NCBI GenBank assembly: GCA_036012125.1 | Contig: DASCOS010000013.1 | Span: forward strand, 1-64,000 | Source of the DNA: Vicinamibacterales bacterium | GTDB lineage: Bacteria; Acidobacteriota; Vicinamibacteria; Vicinamibacterales; UBA823 | DNA length: 64,000 nt | Direction: 5' to 3' | Translations under genes and position numbers: made by a program | Notes under the pieces: model-generated | Told to the model about the DNA's origin: nothing | What the model saw: only the letters and a program-made list of their open reading frames with translations | Database searches by the model: none | Shown: positions 42,848 to 51,218 of the stretch, one piece after another | How positions within the stretch are numbered: position 1 is the stretch's first letter | How the letters are laid out: every line of letters starts with the position of its first letter

Positions 42848-43523
42848 GTACTTTGGCGAGCTTGGTGTAACTGGATTGAGCAAAGATCCGGTCTGGCGGG
42901 GTCGAGGTGCTCAAGCAAGGCAAAAGCCTACCGAAGTTGAAACCGAAGCTAGTGCGTTTGCAGGCACTGAGAGTCTTGAAGCTATACGGTCGGACTTGGG
43001 CGAATGCACCCGCTGCAAACTCTCAGGGTTAGGTCGCCAGCAGATTGTCTTTGGTATCGGAAACCCCAGTGCAAAGCTAATGTTCGTAGGCGAGGCTCCG
43101 GGTCGAGACGAGGATACGCAGGGAATTCCCTTCGTTGGACGAGCGGGGCAGTTACTGACCAAGATTATTGAGGCGATTGGACAATCTAGAGAATCGGTCT
43201 ACATAGCGAATGTAATTAAGTGTCGTCCGCCACAGAATCGAAATCCCGAAGAGGATGAGGTGGAGACATGCGAGCCGTTTCTATTTCGTCAGATTGACGT
43301 GATTCGACCTAAGGTTATCGTAGCGTTGGGTGCGTTTGCGGCCAAAACGCTTCTAAGAATGGATGCGCCAATCTCCAAACTGCGAGGACGTGAGTACGAA
43401 TATCGTGGCGCGACTCTTATCCCCACATTTCATCCTGCCTACCTGTTACGTAACTCTAAAGGTAAGCGAGAGGTGTGGGAAGATATGAAGAGGGTCCGTG
43501 GTCTTCTTGAAAGAGGACTTTAG
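42816..43523 (+). CDS. udg: Uracil-DNA glycosylase, family 4 (4Fe-4S)
   Basis: Removes uracil from DNA. The four cluster cysteines are Cys64 and Cys67 (CTRC), Cys136 (IKCRPPQNR) and Cys152 (ETCEPF). The catalytic motif GEAPGRDED, then GIPFVGRAGQLL, and the late HPAYLLRN are the family-4 pattern. The N-terminal 35 residues (HLKYFGELGVTGLSKDPVW) recur in long versions of the family. Start GTG at 42816, inside the end of coaBC. Confidence 0.92.
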   Translation: MKPHTVTAHLKYFGELGVTGLSKDPVWRGRGAQARQKPTEVETEASAFAGTESLEAIRSDLGECTRCKLSGLGRQQIVFGIGNPSAKLMFVGEAPGRDEDTQGIPFVGRAGQLLTKIIEAIGQSRESVYIANVIKCRPPQNRNPEEDEVETCEPFLFRQIDVIRPKVIVALGAFAAKTLLRMDAPISKLRGREYEYRGATLIPTFHPAYLLRNSKGKREVWEDMKRVRGLLERGL

Positions 43524-43561
43524 CCCCAAGGCGTAACTGTCGGCCTTGCTCCGGTAATTGA

Positions 43562-43567
43562 TATCCT
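43562..43567 (+). promoter_or_regulatory. -10-like box at leaderless distance from the priA start
   Basis: TATCCT ends six bases before the GTG at 43574. No Shine-Dalgarno lies between, and no good -35. Same geometry as at 10415-10420. May be coincidence, since priA could be co-transcribed with udg. Confidence 0.3.
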
Positions 43568-43573
43568 GTAGCC

Positions 43574-45799
43574 GTGCCTCGTTTAGTGCAGGTGGCAGTT
43601 CCGGTTCCGTTACGTAACCTCCTAACGTATAGCGTTCCTGATGGGTTGCCGATGCCCCCAATTGGGTCTCGGGTTTCTGTGCCGCTAGGCCCGAGGACGA
43701 TGATTGGTTACGTCATTCAGAATGACGTTCCGATTCAATCGGCTTCTGACCGAGCGATCAAAGACATTTTGAAACAGGTCGACGATCAGCCGTTTCTTCC
43801 TCAAGCCGTCATAGATCTTGCACTATGGGCGGCGGACTATTACCTGTGTGGACCGGGTCAGGTTTTGGAGGTCGGTTTACCGCAGGGTAGAAGGTTAGCT
43901 CCTCGGACGTATCGTCATTTCACTTTGACAGCCAAGGGGCGAAGCTATGCCTGCGTAGACCCTGGCAACCGGAGTCCGACAACAGCAAAGAGGCTTGGTC
44001 CCAAACAGCGTCTTGCGCTCGATGCATTGGGCAAAGTGGGCGAGGGGCTCAGTCAGAGCGATCTCAATGGATGCGGCGTCTCAGTGTCCACACTCAAACG
44101 TCTGGCCGATATGGAGCTTGTGAGGATAGCGAATAGGCCAATTGCTGGAGATGAATTGAATGCTGACCCTGTTACTTCGAAGACGGAGTTTCAACTGACG
44201 CCCGACCAGGAAGCGGCGTTGGTGCGGCTTTTGTCCATACTTTCTACGGAGCGTTTTCAAACCGCTCTTTTGCATGGCATCACCGGAAGTGGCAAAACTG
44301 AGATTTACCTTCGGCTCGCCAAGGCAGCATTACATTCTGGAAGACGGGTGCTGATTCTCGTTCCGGAAATCGGTTTGACTTCAGCGTCGGCTAAAGCATT
44401 TCGTGGTCTTTTTGGATCAAGGGTGGCTATTCAGCATAGTGGTCTGTCGGCTAGGGAGCGTCATGCTCAATGGTCCCGAATACGTGCGGGAGACGTGGAT
44501 CTTGTGGTTGGTACCCGCTCTGCTGTTTTTACCCCGCTGGATAACATTGGACTGGTTGTTGTGGATGAGGAACACGATGGGTCCTATAAACAGGAGGAGA
44601 CTCCAAGATATCACGGCCGTGATGTGGCAATCATGAGGGCGAAGCAGGCCGGAGCTCTTGTAGTGCTTGGGTCTGCAACACCGTCACTTGAGAGTTATCA
44701 CCATGCGATTCGAGGTCGGTATGAGCTGATTGCTCTAACGACGAGAATCTCGGACCAAGGACTTCCAGCCATACAAATAATTGATATGAAGGAGGAGTTC
44801 GCCGAGCAAGGGGGAGAGATGGTGCTTAGCCGCGCATTAGCATCCGGGATGCGCGATCGGCTGGACCGTCATGAGCAAGTCATTATCTTGCTGAATCGAA
44901 GAGGATTTGCAGCATCGGTCTTTTGCCGCGAATGCGGTGGCACAGCGGAGTGCCCGAATTGTAGCGTGTCGCTAACGATACACCGAACAAGTGGGCGAGT
45001 TCGTTGTCACTATTGTGGCCATTCCCGATTGGTGCCAACTCGATGCCCGGTATGCCAAGGTGAATATCTTGAATTCTCTGGGCTTGGTACGGAACGTGTC
45101 GAACTTGAGGTGCAACGGCACTGTCCAAAAGCCAAGGTTGCCCGCATGGATCGAGATACCATGGCACATCGGGGAGCCGCGGATGAACTGCTGACACGAT
45201 TCGGACGAGGCGAGATTGACATACTGGTTGGCACCCAGATGGTCGCGAAAGGGCACGATTTTCCTAAAGTGACCCTCGTAGGAGTGGTATCGGCAGATGT
45301 TGGCTTGGGCGTAGCTGATTTTCGTGCTGGAGAGCGGACTTTTCAATTACTTACGCAGGTCGCCGGACGGGCGGGTCGAGGATCTCGGCCCGGGGAAACG
45401 ATTGTGCAGACAATAAATCCAACTCATTACAGCATCCAACATGCATGTTTGCAGAGCTACGATGCTTTTTATCGGGAGGAACTTCAATTTCGTCAGGTGA
45501 TGCGCTATCCCCCAACTCTGGGATTGATTAACCTTATTGTGAGTGGCCCTAGTGAGTCTGCAGCAATGCGTGACGGGTTTCAGCTTGTGAAGGCACTTCA
45601 GTGCCGAGGTCACACAGGATGGATTCTTGGACCCGCTCCTGCACCTCTCAGTCGATTAAAAGGGCAACATCGCGTGCAAATCCTTGCGAAAGGAGTTCAT
45701 CGCACTCGGCTAAGGGAGATTGTTGAAACCGCCCTCGACCAACTCCCTCGCATTCGCCGGCGAATTAGTGTTGACGTTGACCCTGTGTTTGTCAGATGA
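43574..45799 (+). CDS. priA: Primosomal protein N' (replication restart helicase)
   Basis: A 741-residue superfamily 2 helicase that reloads the replisome at stalled forks. N-terminal 3'-DNA-binding domain (QVAVPVPLRNLLTYSVP), Walker A HGITGSGKTEIY, DEEH box VVVDEEHDGSYKQEE, and eight zinc-ligand cysteines (CRECGG..CPNC, then CHYCGH..CPVC). C-terminal helicase motifs LGTERVELE, GTQMVAKGHDFP and QVAGRAGRG are intact. Start is GTG. Confidence 0.95.
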   Translation: MPRLVQVAVPVPLRNLLTYSVPDGLPMPPIGSRVSVPLGPRTMIGYVIQNDVPIQSASDRAIKDILKQVDDQPFLPQAVIDLALWAADYYLCGPGQVLEVGLPQGRRLAPRTYRHFTLTAKGRSYACVDPGNRSPTTAKRLGPKQRLALDALGKVGEGLSQSDLNGCGVSVSTLKRLADMELVRIANRPIAGDELNADPVTSKTEFQLTPDQEAALVRLLSILSTERFQTALLHGITGSGKTEIYLRLAKAALHSGRRVLILVPEIGLTSASAKAFRGLFGSRVAIQHSGLSARERHAQWSRIRAGDVDLVVGTRSAVFTPLDNIGLVVVDEEHDGSYKQEETPRYHGRDVAIMRAKQAGALVVLGSATPSLESYHHAIRGRYELIALTTRISDQGLPAIQIIDMKEEFAEQGGEMVLSRALASGMRDRLDRHEQVIILLNRRGFAASVFCRECGGTAECPNCSVSLTIHRTSGRVRCHYCGHSRLVPTRCPVCQGEYLEFSGLGTERVELEVQRHCPKAKVARMDRDTMAHRGAADELLTRFGRGEIDILVGTQMVAKGHDFPKVTLVGVVSADVGLGVADFRAGERTFQLLTQVAGRAGRGSRPGETIVQTINPTHYSIQHACLQSYDAFYREELQFRQVMRYPPTLGLINLIVSGPSESAAMRDGFQLVKALQCRGHTGWILGPAPAPLSRLKGQHRVQILAKGVHRTRLREIVETALDQLPRIRRRISVDVDPVFVR

Positions 45800-45833
45800 G
45801 TAGAGAGCGCAGGTTTTTAGTCACGATTGTGAA

Positions 45834-46829
45834 TCATGGATACTCAACAAGGTCCAACGGTTCAAGTGGTGTCGGTGTAAAGCAGAGGATGAGTATGAGA
45901 AAGGCTACGAACGCGACGGCAAGTCTTCTCTGATCGAGTGGTAGGTCCTCGTCAAGTGTAGGAGGATGGCGAGGTCCGAAGGCAATCAGCATCACAGTAA
46001 GCAAGACGGTCCAGACGAGCCAACTCCTAGACCAGAAGGTCAGTAGGACGGTGATACAGAGCGTGCTGAATGTGATGAGCGTAGAGCGCTTTCCGAATAC
46101 CGCGTAAGTAAGGTGGCCACCATCTAATTGACCGATCGGAAAGAGGTTGAGAGCAGTCGCGAGTAATCCGAACCATGCGGCGAAGGCCATCGGGTGGAGA
46201 TTTACGGAGTAACCCTCTGGCACGGTGCCGAAAATTAACCATGAGGTGAATTGGAACAGAAGTGGTTCGCCCAAGGAAAGGCCAGAGAAGTCGCGGGGTA
46301 AGGGTGTCAGTCGGGAGAGACTCAGGCCAGCGACCAATGTGGGCACGGCCACGACAAAACCAGCTAACGGTCCTGCGACACCAATGTCGAAGAGGATTGG
46401 CTTGGTTTGGATTGGTCCTCGAATTCGTATGAACGCGCCGAGGGTGCCAGTAAGAAAAATCGGTGCCGGGATAAAGTAGGGTAACGTTGCGCTGACGCCG
46501 TAGTGCCGGCAGGTCAGGTAATGACCAAATTCGTGGGCGCCTAGAATTGAGAGAATCGTCATACTGTACCAGAGTCCCTGAGGGTGCAGTAGGGACTCGG
46601 GGTCTATGTCCCGGACCCCAAAATCTGAGATGAAAGCTTGGTAATGACAGCCCCCGACTAGAGTTGTCGTAGCAAATGTGCCGAGAAATAGGAGCAGATG
46701 GAGATAGGGGCGAGGTCGACGTCCCTGAACTAGTTCGACAGTAGTGGTATCGGCCGACTGTCCTGTTTCTCGGTCTGAATTGGTAGAGGAGTCTAGTGGA
46801 GGCGGAAAATTATCCCGAGGGGAGGTCAA
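45834..46829 (-). CDS. Site-2 protease family (M50) membrane metalloprotease
   Basis: A 331-residue polytopic membrane protein. Zinc motif H99-E-F-G-H103 in ILGAHEFGHYLTCRHYG and the third ligand region LFPIGQLDGGHLTYA (LDG) are intact; ~7 hydrophobic segments. Resembles the plant EGY/cyanobacterial intramembrane protease group rather than RseP, as there is no PDZ domain. It starts with TTG inside the HU stop (TTGA), so it is coupled to HU. Confidence 0.88.
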   Translation of the reverse strand: MTSPRDNFPPPLDSSTNSDRETGQSADTTTVELVQGRRPRPYLHLLLFLGTFATTTLVGGCHYQAFISDFGVRDIDPESLLHPQGLWYSMTILSILGAHEFGHYLTCRHYGVSATLPYFIPAPIFLTGTLGAFIRIRGPIQTKPILFDIGVAGPLAGFVVAVPTLVAGLSLSRLTPLPRDFSGLSLGEPLLFQFTSWLIFGTVPEGYSVNLHPMAFAAWFGLLATALNLFPIGQLDGGHLTYAVFGKRSTLITFSTLCITVLLTFWSRSWLVWTVLLTVMLIAFGPRHPPTLDEDLPLDQRRLAVAFVAFLILILCFTPTPLEPLDLVEYP

Positions 46830-47119
46830 GACGTGGTTGCCGGCGGTGAGACGCCGATGTTCTGTAAGTCCTTGCCTGGCTTGAATCGGATGGTTCGGCC
46901 AGGGGGAATTCGAACTTCCTTACCCGTACGAGGGTTTCTCCCGATACCGCGCTTGCGAGGCTTCACTTGGAAGACCCCGAAGCCGCGGAGTTCGATTCTT
47001 TCCCCTCTGCGCATCGATTTGCGCATTGCTTCGAACACGGCGTCAACTGCAACTTCGGCCTTTACCTTGGTGATTCCTGCAGTCGCCGAAACTTTGTTCA
47101 CGATGTCTACTTTAATCAT
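46826..47119 (-). CDS. HU/IHF family DNA-binding protein
   Basis: A 97-residue nucleoid-associated protein: helices in IVNKVSATAGITKVKAEVAV, the RRGERIELRGFGVFQV sheet, and the DNA-gripping beta-arm GRNPRTGKEVRIP with its intercalating proline. The C-terminus has an ~10-residue extension. IHF-like features (ELRGFG) are seen, but it is not possible to tell HU from IHF here. It has a strong promoter and reads divergently from der. Confidence 0.94.
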   Translation of the reverse strand: MIKVDIVNKVSATAGITKVKAEVAVDAVFEAMRKSMRRGERIELRGFGVFQVKPRKRGIGRNPRTGKEVRIPPGRTIRFKPGKDLQNIGVSPPATTS

Positions 47120-47148
47120 GACTTATGAACTCACCACAGTGTGTAACT

Positions 47149-47177
47149 ATCATAAATATGGTGACTTACGCTGTCAA
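47149..47177 (-). promoter_or_regulatory. Near-consensus sigma-70 promoter of the HU gene
   Basis: On the minus strand TTGACA (47172-47177), a 17-base spacer and TATGAT (47149-47154). The -35 is a perfect match and the -10 has one mismatch. The predicted start gives a leader of about 25 bases to the HU ATG. Confidence 0.8.
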
Positions 47178-47216
47178 GTAAAGACCTAACTGTTCCTAAT
47201 TGTAACCACTATTGCC

Positions 47217-48593
47217 ATGACAACTAAACGGAGGGGAGTTCTTCCATCAGTCGTGATCGCTGGCCGACCGAATGTTGGTAAATCTACTCTTTTTAACCGG
47301 ATTACAAGGTCGCGAAAGGCGATTGTGACGACAACGCCAGGAACCACCAGAGACCTTGTGGCCGAGGATGCAGAATGGCGTGGGGTCAGCTTTCGCCTAG
47401 TTGATTCCGGTGGGATGTTCGGTGCGAGTGATGATCCGTTAGAGCTCAAAGTGCTTGAGCGGGGGCAGCTTGGGATTGATTCTGCCGATGTGATTGTCTT
47501 TGTCGTGGACGCACGGGAAGGGCTGGTGCCGCCTGACCACGCAGTGGCCGATTTAGTGCGAAAGGTCGGAGTTCCAGTGGTTTTGGCGGTTAACAAGCTC
47601 GATGATCGGCGTGCACGAAACCGGAGTTTTGAGTTTCTTCAATTAGGTTTCGATCTGGTCATGGAAGTGTCCGCAGAGCACGGAACCGGAACCGGTGATC
47701 TTCTGGATGTACTAGTCCGATTGCTTCAGGACAAACATCCGTCTGGGAGCTCTATTAGTGGCTCTGGAGTTAAAACAACGGATGACCGAAAGGAGACCGC
47801 AGTGGCGATTGTCGGTCGACCGAATGTCGGAAAATCCTCACTGGTGAATCGATTGTTACGTGAGGAGCGGGTTATGGTCAGTGATCGCCCGGGTACGACT
47901 CGTGACGCTGTAGACGAATTGTTGGTCTGGCGTGGCCGTCATTTTCGTATCGTGGATACCGCCGGCATTCGGCGACCAGGTCGGGTCGCAAAGGGCGGCA
48001 AGATTGAGTCGGTGAGTGTAGTTGTGTCCAAACGAGCTATTGAACGGGCAGATGTTGCGGTGCTTCTTATTGATGCAAAAGAAGGGGTTGCCGACCAAGA
48101 CGCTGCAATTATCGGGGCAGCTGATAAAGCTGGATGTGGTGTCATCGTTGCTGTGAATAAATGGGACCTTATGAAAGGGATTAGTGAAGAGGGAGTGCGT
48201 GAGTTCGATGAGCTAGCTAAACGTCAGATGAAGTTTATGGATTACGCACCCTTTTTGCATATTTCGGCGCTAACGGGTGAGCGTGTGCCGAGACTGCTTG
48301 AAGCTGTTGATAAGGTATCCGAGGCTAGGCAACACCGCATACCAACAGGCGAACTTAATAGATTCTTTCAGGAAGTGACTGCGACCCATCCTCCGGTGAG
48401 TCCTGACCGGAGAGAGGTTCGGATACTCTATTCGGTTCAATCGGCCGTGGCTCCACCGACCTTTGTCTGTTTCACGAATGTTGCTACCAGATTTCATTTT
48501 TCTTATGATCGCTTTCTTATAAATAGACTCCGGGATGCCTTCGGTTACGAGGGTTCACCGATTCGTTTGCATGTGAGGCGGCGTCAAAAGTAG
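47217..48593 (+). CDS. der: Ribosome biogenesis GTPase Der (EngA)
   Basis: Two tandem GTPase domains needed for 50S maturation. G1 motifs AGRPNVGKSTLFNR (~15-28) and VGRPNVGKSSLVNR (~200), G2 TPGTTRD and RPGTTRD, G3 DSGG and DTAG, G4 NKLD and NKWD, then a KH-like C-terminal domain ending HVRRRQK. 458 residues, complete. Divergent from HU with 97 bases between. Confidence 0.96.
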   Translation: MTTKRRGVLPSVVIAGRPNVGKSTLFNRITRSRKAIVTTTPGTTRDLVAEDAEWRGVSFRLVDSGGMFGASDDPLELKVLERGQLGIDSADVIVFVVDAREGLVPPDHAVADLVRKVGVPVVLAVNKLDDRRARNRSFEFLQLGFDLVMEVSAEHGTGTGDLLDVLVRLLQDKHPSGSSISGSGVKTTDDRKETAVAIVGRPNVGKSSLVNRLLREERVMVSDRPGTTRDAVDELLVWRGRHFRIVDTAGIRRPGRVAKGGKIESVSVVVSKRAIERADVAVLLIDAKEGVADQDAAIIGAADKAGCGVIVAVNKWDLMKGISEEGVREFDELAKRQMKFMDYAPFLHISALTGERVPRLLEAVDKVSEARQHRIPTGELNRFFQEVTATHPPVSPDRREVRILYSVQSAVAPPTFVCFTNVATRFHFSYDRFLINRLRDAFGYEGSPIRLHVRRRQK

Positions 48594-48633
48594 CGTAGGT
48601 CTGCATGCTATACTGATCTCTGAGGCTTCGACA

Positions 48634-49113
48634 GTGGACGGTAGTAAATCAATCAGAATTCCCAGACGCCCTTCTTTTAGGTCTTCAGAGGTATGTCAAA
48701 TCGCTGAAATTAAACCCTATGTCTTACGATCGTGGGAGCAAGAATTTAGCGACCTCGGTAAGGCTAAAGGAAGCGGGCCTCGCGTCTATCGCCGTTCCGA
48801 TGTTGAACGAGTCCTTCGTATAAAGCAGTTAACTTTTCATGAAGGTCTGACTCTAGCAGGCGCGAGACGCCGTTTGGATGAAGAGCAGGGTCTTCTAAAT
48901 GAAGGTGAAGAGAATGGTGCGGTGTCTGTTAAGGCTGCTTCTGCATTACACAAGAAGTTGACCGAGATAGAGACAGGCCTTCGCGGCATTCTTGAGATGC
49001 TTGATAAGGATGTAAGTAGTCCGGGGCGATCGAAGTCCACGAAGCGAAGCCGTCAAAAGACAACGAGTCGTCGGAAGGCTAAGACGGTCAAGCGAAAACG
49101 GACTCGGAGCTGA
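48634..49113 (+). CDS. MerR-family regulator with Lys/Arg-rich tail
   Basis: A 159-residue protein. Residues ~13-80 are a MerR winged helix: FRSSEVCQIAEIKPYVLRSWEQEF ... SGPRVYRRSDVERVLRIKQL, then LTLAGARRRLDEE. A short coiled-coil-like helix (~100-122) would dimerise it. Residues 125-159 (SSPGRSKSTKRSRQK ... KRKRTRS) are a basic tail not usual in MerR proteins. Such MerR-like genes next to HU/IHF genes occur in several phyla. Start GTG; TATACT at 48609-48614 may be its -10. tRNA-Pro follows closely. Confidence 0.85.
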   Translation: MDGSKSIRIPRRPSFRSSEVCQIAEIKPYVLRSWEQEFSDLGKAKGSGPRVYRRSDVERVLRIKQLTFHEGLTLAGARRRLDEEQGLLNEGEENGAVSVKAASALHKKLTEIETGLRGILEMLDKDVSSPGRSKSTKRSRQKTTSRRKAKTVKRKRTRS

Positions 49114-49139
49114 AACTATCGGGGTTATGGTTCCAATAG

Positions 49140-49216
49140 CGGGATGTGGCGCAGTTTGGTAGCGCACCTGACTGGGGGTCAGGGGGTCGCTGGTTCAAAT
49201 CCAGTCATCCCGACCA
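49140..49216 (+). tRNA. tRNA-Pro (GGG anticodon)
   Basis: Acceptor CGGGATG pairs with CATCCCG; D arm GCGC..GCGC; anticodon stem CCTGA/TCAGG around CTGGGGG (anticodon GGG); T arm with GGTTCAAATCC; discriminator A and encoded CCA. 77 bases. Confidence 0.95.
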
Positions 49217-49226
49217 AGTCTGGAAG

Positions 49227-49257
49227 GGCCAAGGCGGTTTTCCGCTCTGGCCTTTTT
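49227..49257 (+). terminator. Rho-independent terminator after tRNA-Pro
   Basis: GGCC-AAG-GCGG, loop TTTT, CCGC-TCT-GGCC, then TTTTT. Two GC-rich helices separated by a symmetric internal loop; ends the merR-tRNA-Pro transcription unit and lies just beyond the stop of the PepSY remnant. Confidence 0.8.
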
Positions 49258-49260
49258 CCT

Positions 49261-49422
49261 TTATGGTTTGATGAATCGTCGCCAAGATAGGGCCAAGGCG
49301 GTCCAAACCAAGATGCCGCCAGCCAGTGAGGCTAGGCCGGCTACAGTCTGGCCAACAATTCCATACACCTCATCGGTGTGAGCGTATCGGAGCCAAATCC
49401 GACCAATATGGTCGCTAATCAC
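49261..49422 (-). pseudogene. C-terminal remnant of a PepSY-associated transmembrane protein
   Basis: On the minus strand a frame ending TAA at 49261-49263 encodes RIWLRYAHTDEVYGIVGQ, then TVAGLASLAGG, ILVWTALALSWRRF. This matches the last membrane helix region of PepSY-associated TM proteins (usual form: LHTGE..G..GQ..AGLAS......V.TGLALAWRR), involved in iron reduction or metal uptake. Only ~55 residues from a GTG at 49422, or ~79 if read to the upstream TAA at 49504-49506, remain of a protein normally several hundred long. The rest has been deleted. Not recognised in other frames nearby. Confidence 0.6.
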
Positions 49423-49654
49423 TCCCAAAATCGTTCTTACGAAATTGTGATGTTTGCTAGGATCGTGCCCTTTTGCTATAGTGTATCTATCCGAGAGTGA
49501 TTGTTATCCGGTTTGCCCCTCCACTACCATCAAGAGTCCTTAAGCCTTAATTCTTAGTATCAAAAAGTTGAAGCACTAGTGGCCGCTATTGAGCTGCTTA
49601 GGGGCACCTATTTCAAATGCAAAATAGAATCGCGGTCGTGTACGGAGCATTGAA
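49423..49654. other. Gap between the PepSY remnant and the Yip1-like gene
   Basis: No gene seen beyond the open extension of the remnant frame. AT-rich in places; the promoter of the Yip1-like gene should be here but no clear -35/-10 pair was found. Confidence 0.35.
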
Positions 49655-50197
49655 TTGAGAAGTTTTAGCGAACGATTAATCGGGGCTGCCAGGCTCGACG
49701 TGGCTGTCTACGAAGAGGTTGAAGCTGATACCAGTGCCACGGGTCAGGCCATTGGTGTCGTGTTGTTGTCCAGCGTGGCAGGAGGCCTTGGCGCGCCAGC
49801 CTTGGCTGGAGCGGGTGTTAGTGGGTTCGTGCTCGGCGGCATTGCTGCATTGATCGGTTGGGGCACTTGGGCCTTTCTTACCTACATCATTGGCACTCGA
49901 GTGCTCGCTGAACCACAAACGCGTGCAGATGTAGGTGAGCTACTGCGGACCACGGGCTTCGCCCAGGCGCCGGGAATTCTCCGTGCCTTTGGAGGCATTG
50001 CCGGGTTGGGGCCTATCCTGCTTACCATAGTTTCTATATGGATGCTTGTTGCGATGGTGATTGCCGTTCGTCAAGCCTTAGATTATTCGACAACTGGTCG
50101 GGCGGTGGGTGTATGTCTAATCGGCTGGTTTATTTCAATTGTCACCAGCTTGGTCCTGATGAGCTTCTTAGGCCTCGGGGCCACGGCGGAGTCATAG
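49655..50197 (+). CDS. Yip1-like polytopic membrane protein
   Basis: A 180-residue protein with an N-terminal amphipathic segment (FSERLIGAARLDVAVYEEVE) and about five hydrophobic helices, GVVLLSSVAGGLGAPAL through SIVTSLVLMSFLGLG. The layout, with TGFAQAPGILRAFG between helices, is that of bacterial Yip1-domain proteins, of unknown role. It starts with TTG and has no good ribosome-binding site, so the exact start is uncertain. Confidence 0.72.
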   Translation: MRSFSERLIGAARLDVAVYEEVEADTSATGQAIGVVLLSSVAGGLGAPALAGAGVSGFVLGGIAALIGWGTWAFLTYIIGTRVLAEPQTRADVGELLRTTGFAQAPGILRAFGGIAGLGPILLTIVSIWMLVAMVIAVRQALDYSTTGRAVGVCLIGWFISIVTSLVLMSFLGLGATAES

Positions 50198-50286
50198 GAT
50201 GGGCGTGAAGGGTAGTGCTTAAACCTGAGCGGTCATCATGTCAGAAATTGTGTTCCTTATTTACGAGGACCAAAACCATCGCGGCA

Positions 50287-50303
50287 GCTGACGCCGCTGA
50301 CGC
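50287..50303 (+). repeat. Two-copy direct repeat GCTGACGC
   Basis: Two copies at 50287-50294 and 50296-50303, nine bases apart, upstream of the cold-shock gene. Could be a regulator site or part of its 5' leader; short enough to be chance. Confidence 0.35.
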
Positions 50304-50356
50304 GTTGGATTTTTTATATTGGCGTCACACTAAGAATGAACGACTGGAGTATCAAC

Positions 50357-50569
50357 ATGAGTATGACCGGAACAGTAAAGTGGTTTAACGATAGCAAGGG
50401 TTTTGGTTTTTTAACGCGTGATGATGGGGAGAAGGACGTATTTGTTCATCATTCCGCTATTCAAGGTGAGGGATTCAAGAGCCTTCAGGAGGGCGAGAAG
50501 GTCGAATTCGATGTGGTTCAAGGCACGAAGGGACCCGCGGCGGAAAACGTTGTAAAGGTTGGCGGATAG
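50357..50569 (+). CDS. Cold-shock protein (CspA family)
   Basis: A 70-residue single OB-fold RNA chaperone: [19 protein letters not shown] with RNP1 (KGFGF) and RNP2 (VFVHHSAI), then [21 protein letters not shown]. The ATG at 50357 gives the normal length; the frame is open to 50336. Residues needed for nucleic-acid stacking (W, F, F, H) are all present. Confidence 0.95.
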   Translation: MSMTGTVKWFNDSKGFGFLTRDDGEKDVFVHHSAIQGEGFKSLQEGEKVEFDVVQGTKGPAAENVVKVGG

Positions 50570-50708
50570 TCCCAGCGCAAGGTGCTCCGTACTGCGCTCA
50601 TCATGCTTTGGGCGAGAACATCGATGACACCTTCAGGCAGGCTTAACTTGCCGATGCACTGGCGATGAGAACACTCGTCGCCGGTGCCTCGGTTACTGAA
50701 TGAGCAGG

Positions 50709-50740
50709 CCCGGGCGCGATGAGTGCCCGGGTTCTGTTAT
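50709..50740 (+). terminator. Likely terminator between the convergent cold-shock and cytochrome genes
   Basis: CCCGGGC (50709-50715), loop of nine, GCCCGGG (50725-50731), then a T-rich TTCTGTTATTT. The 7-base GC arms are perfect. It lies 140 bases past the cold-shock stop and just before the minus-strand cytochrome gene end. The T-run is interrupted, so it may serve both directions only weakly. Confidence 0.6.
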
Positions 50741-50742
50741 TT

Positions 50743-51204
50743 CTAGACCCCACCTCGAAGTTCGAAATGTACCTCCATAAGAGCTGAAATATCAGCTGGT
50801 AGTTCCGTTGCGCCAGTGGGGTATCCGTTTTGCTTAAGCAGGTAGCTCACAATATCTCTGTATTCTGAAAGCTTTAGGAATCCTGGATCATTCGGCGGCA
50901 TGGTGCTCACCAATAACTGTAAAAGATCCCCAAGTGGGCGACCGGACCATTCTTGTTGGAACGCGGATCCTCGAAACTCACGAGTGCGATGGCAGGCTTC
51001 ACAAGTCCTTTCGAAGCTTTGTTGGCCCCTAACTGCCTGATTGTTTGTGAAGACGCCATCGGAGACGGATCGGGCAATAGGTGGAGTGGTTGGGTTCAGA
51101 GAGACGACTGTTGATGGGGCTGACGCACATCCCACCATACAGATCAGAGTGGTGAGCGTGAATGGTGCTGTGAGGGCAAAACCTTTCGAGTTGGCGACAG
51201 ACAT
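50743..51204 (-). CDS. c-type cytochrome, predicted lipoprotein
   Basis: A 153-residue protein with a signal sequence ending in a lipobox-like CMVGC (Cys26) and one haem-c site CEACH in SFERTCEACHR; the axial Met may be in STMPPNDPG. Helix-rich C-terminal part. Last gene of the cupin-PQQ dehydrogenase-NHL-cytochrome operon, and a plausible electron acceptor for the dehydrogenase (inference). Confidence 0.88.
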   Translation of the reverse strand: MSVANSKGFALTAPFTLTTLICMVGCASAPSTVVSLNPTTPPIARSVSDGVFTNNQAVRGQQSFERTCEACHRTREFRGSAFQQEWSGRPLGDLLQLLVSTMPPNDPGFLKLSEYRDIVSYLLKQNGYPTGATELPADISALMEVHFELRGGV

Positions 51205-51218
51205 TAAGGTGTGAATCT

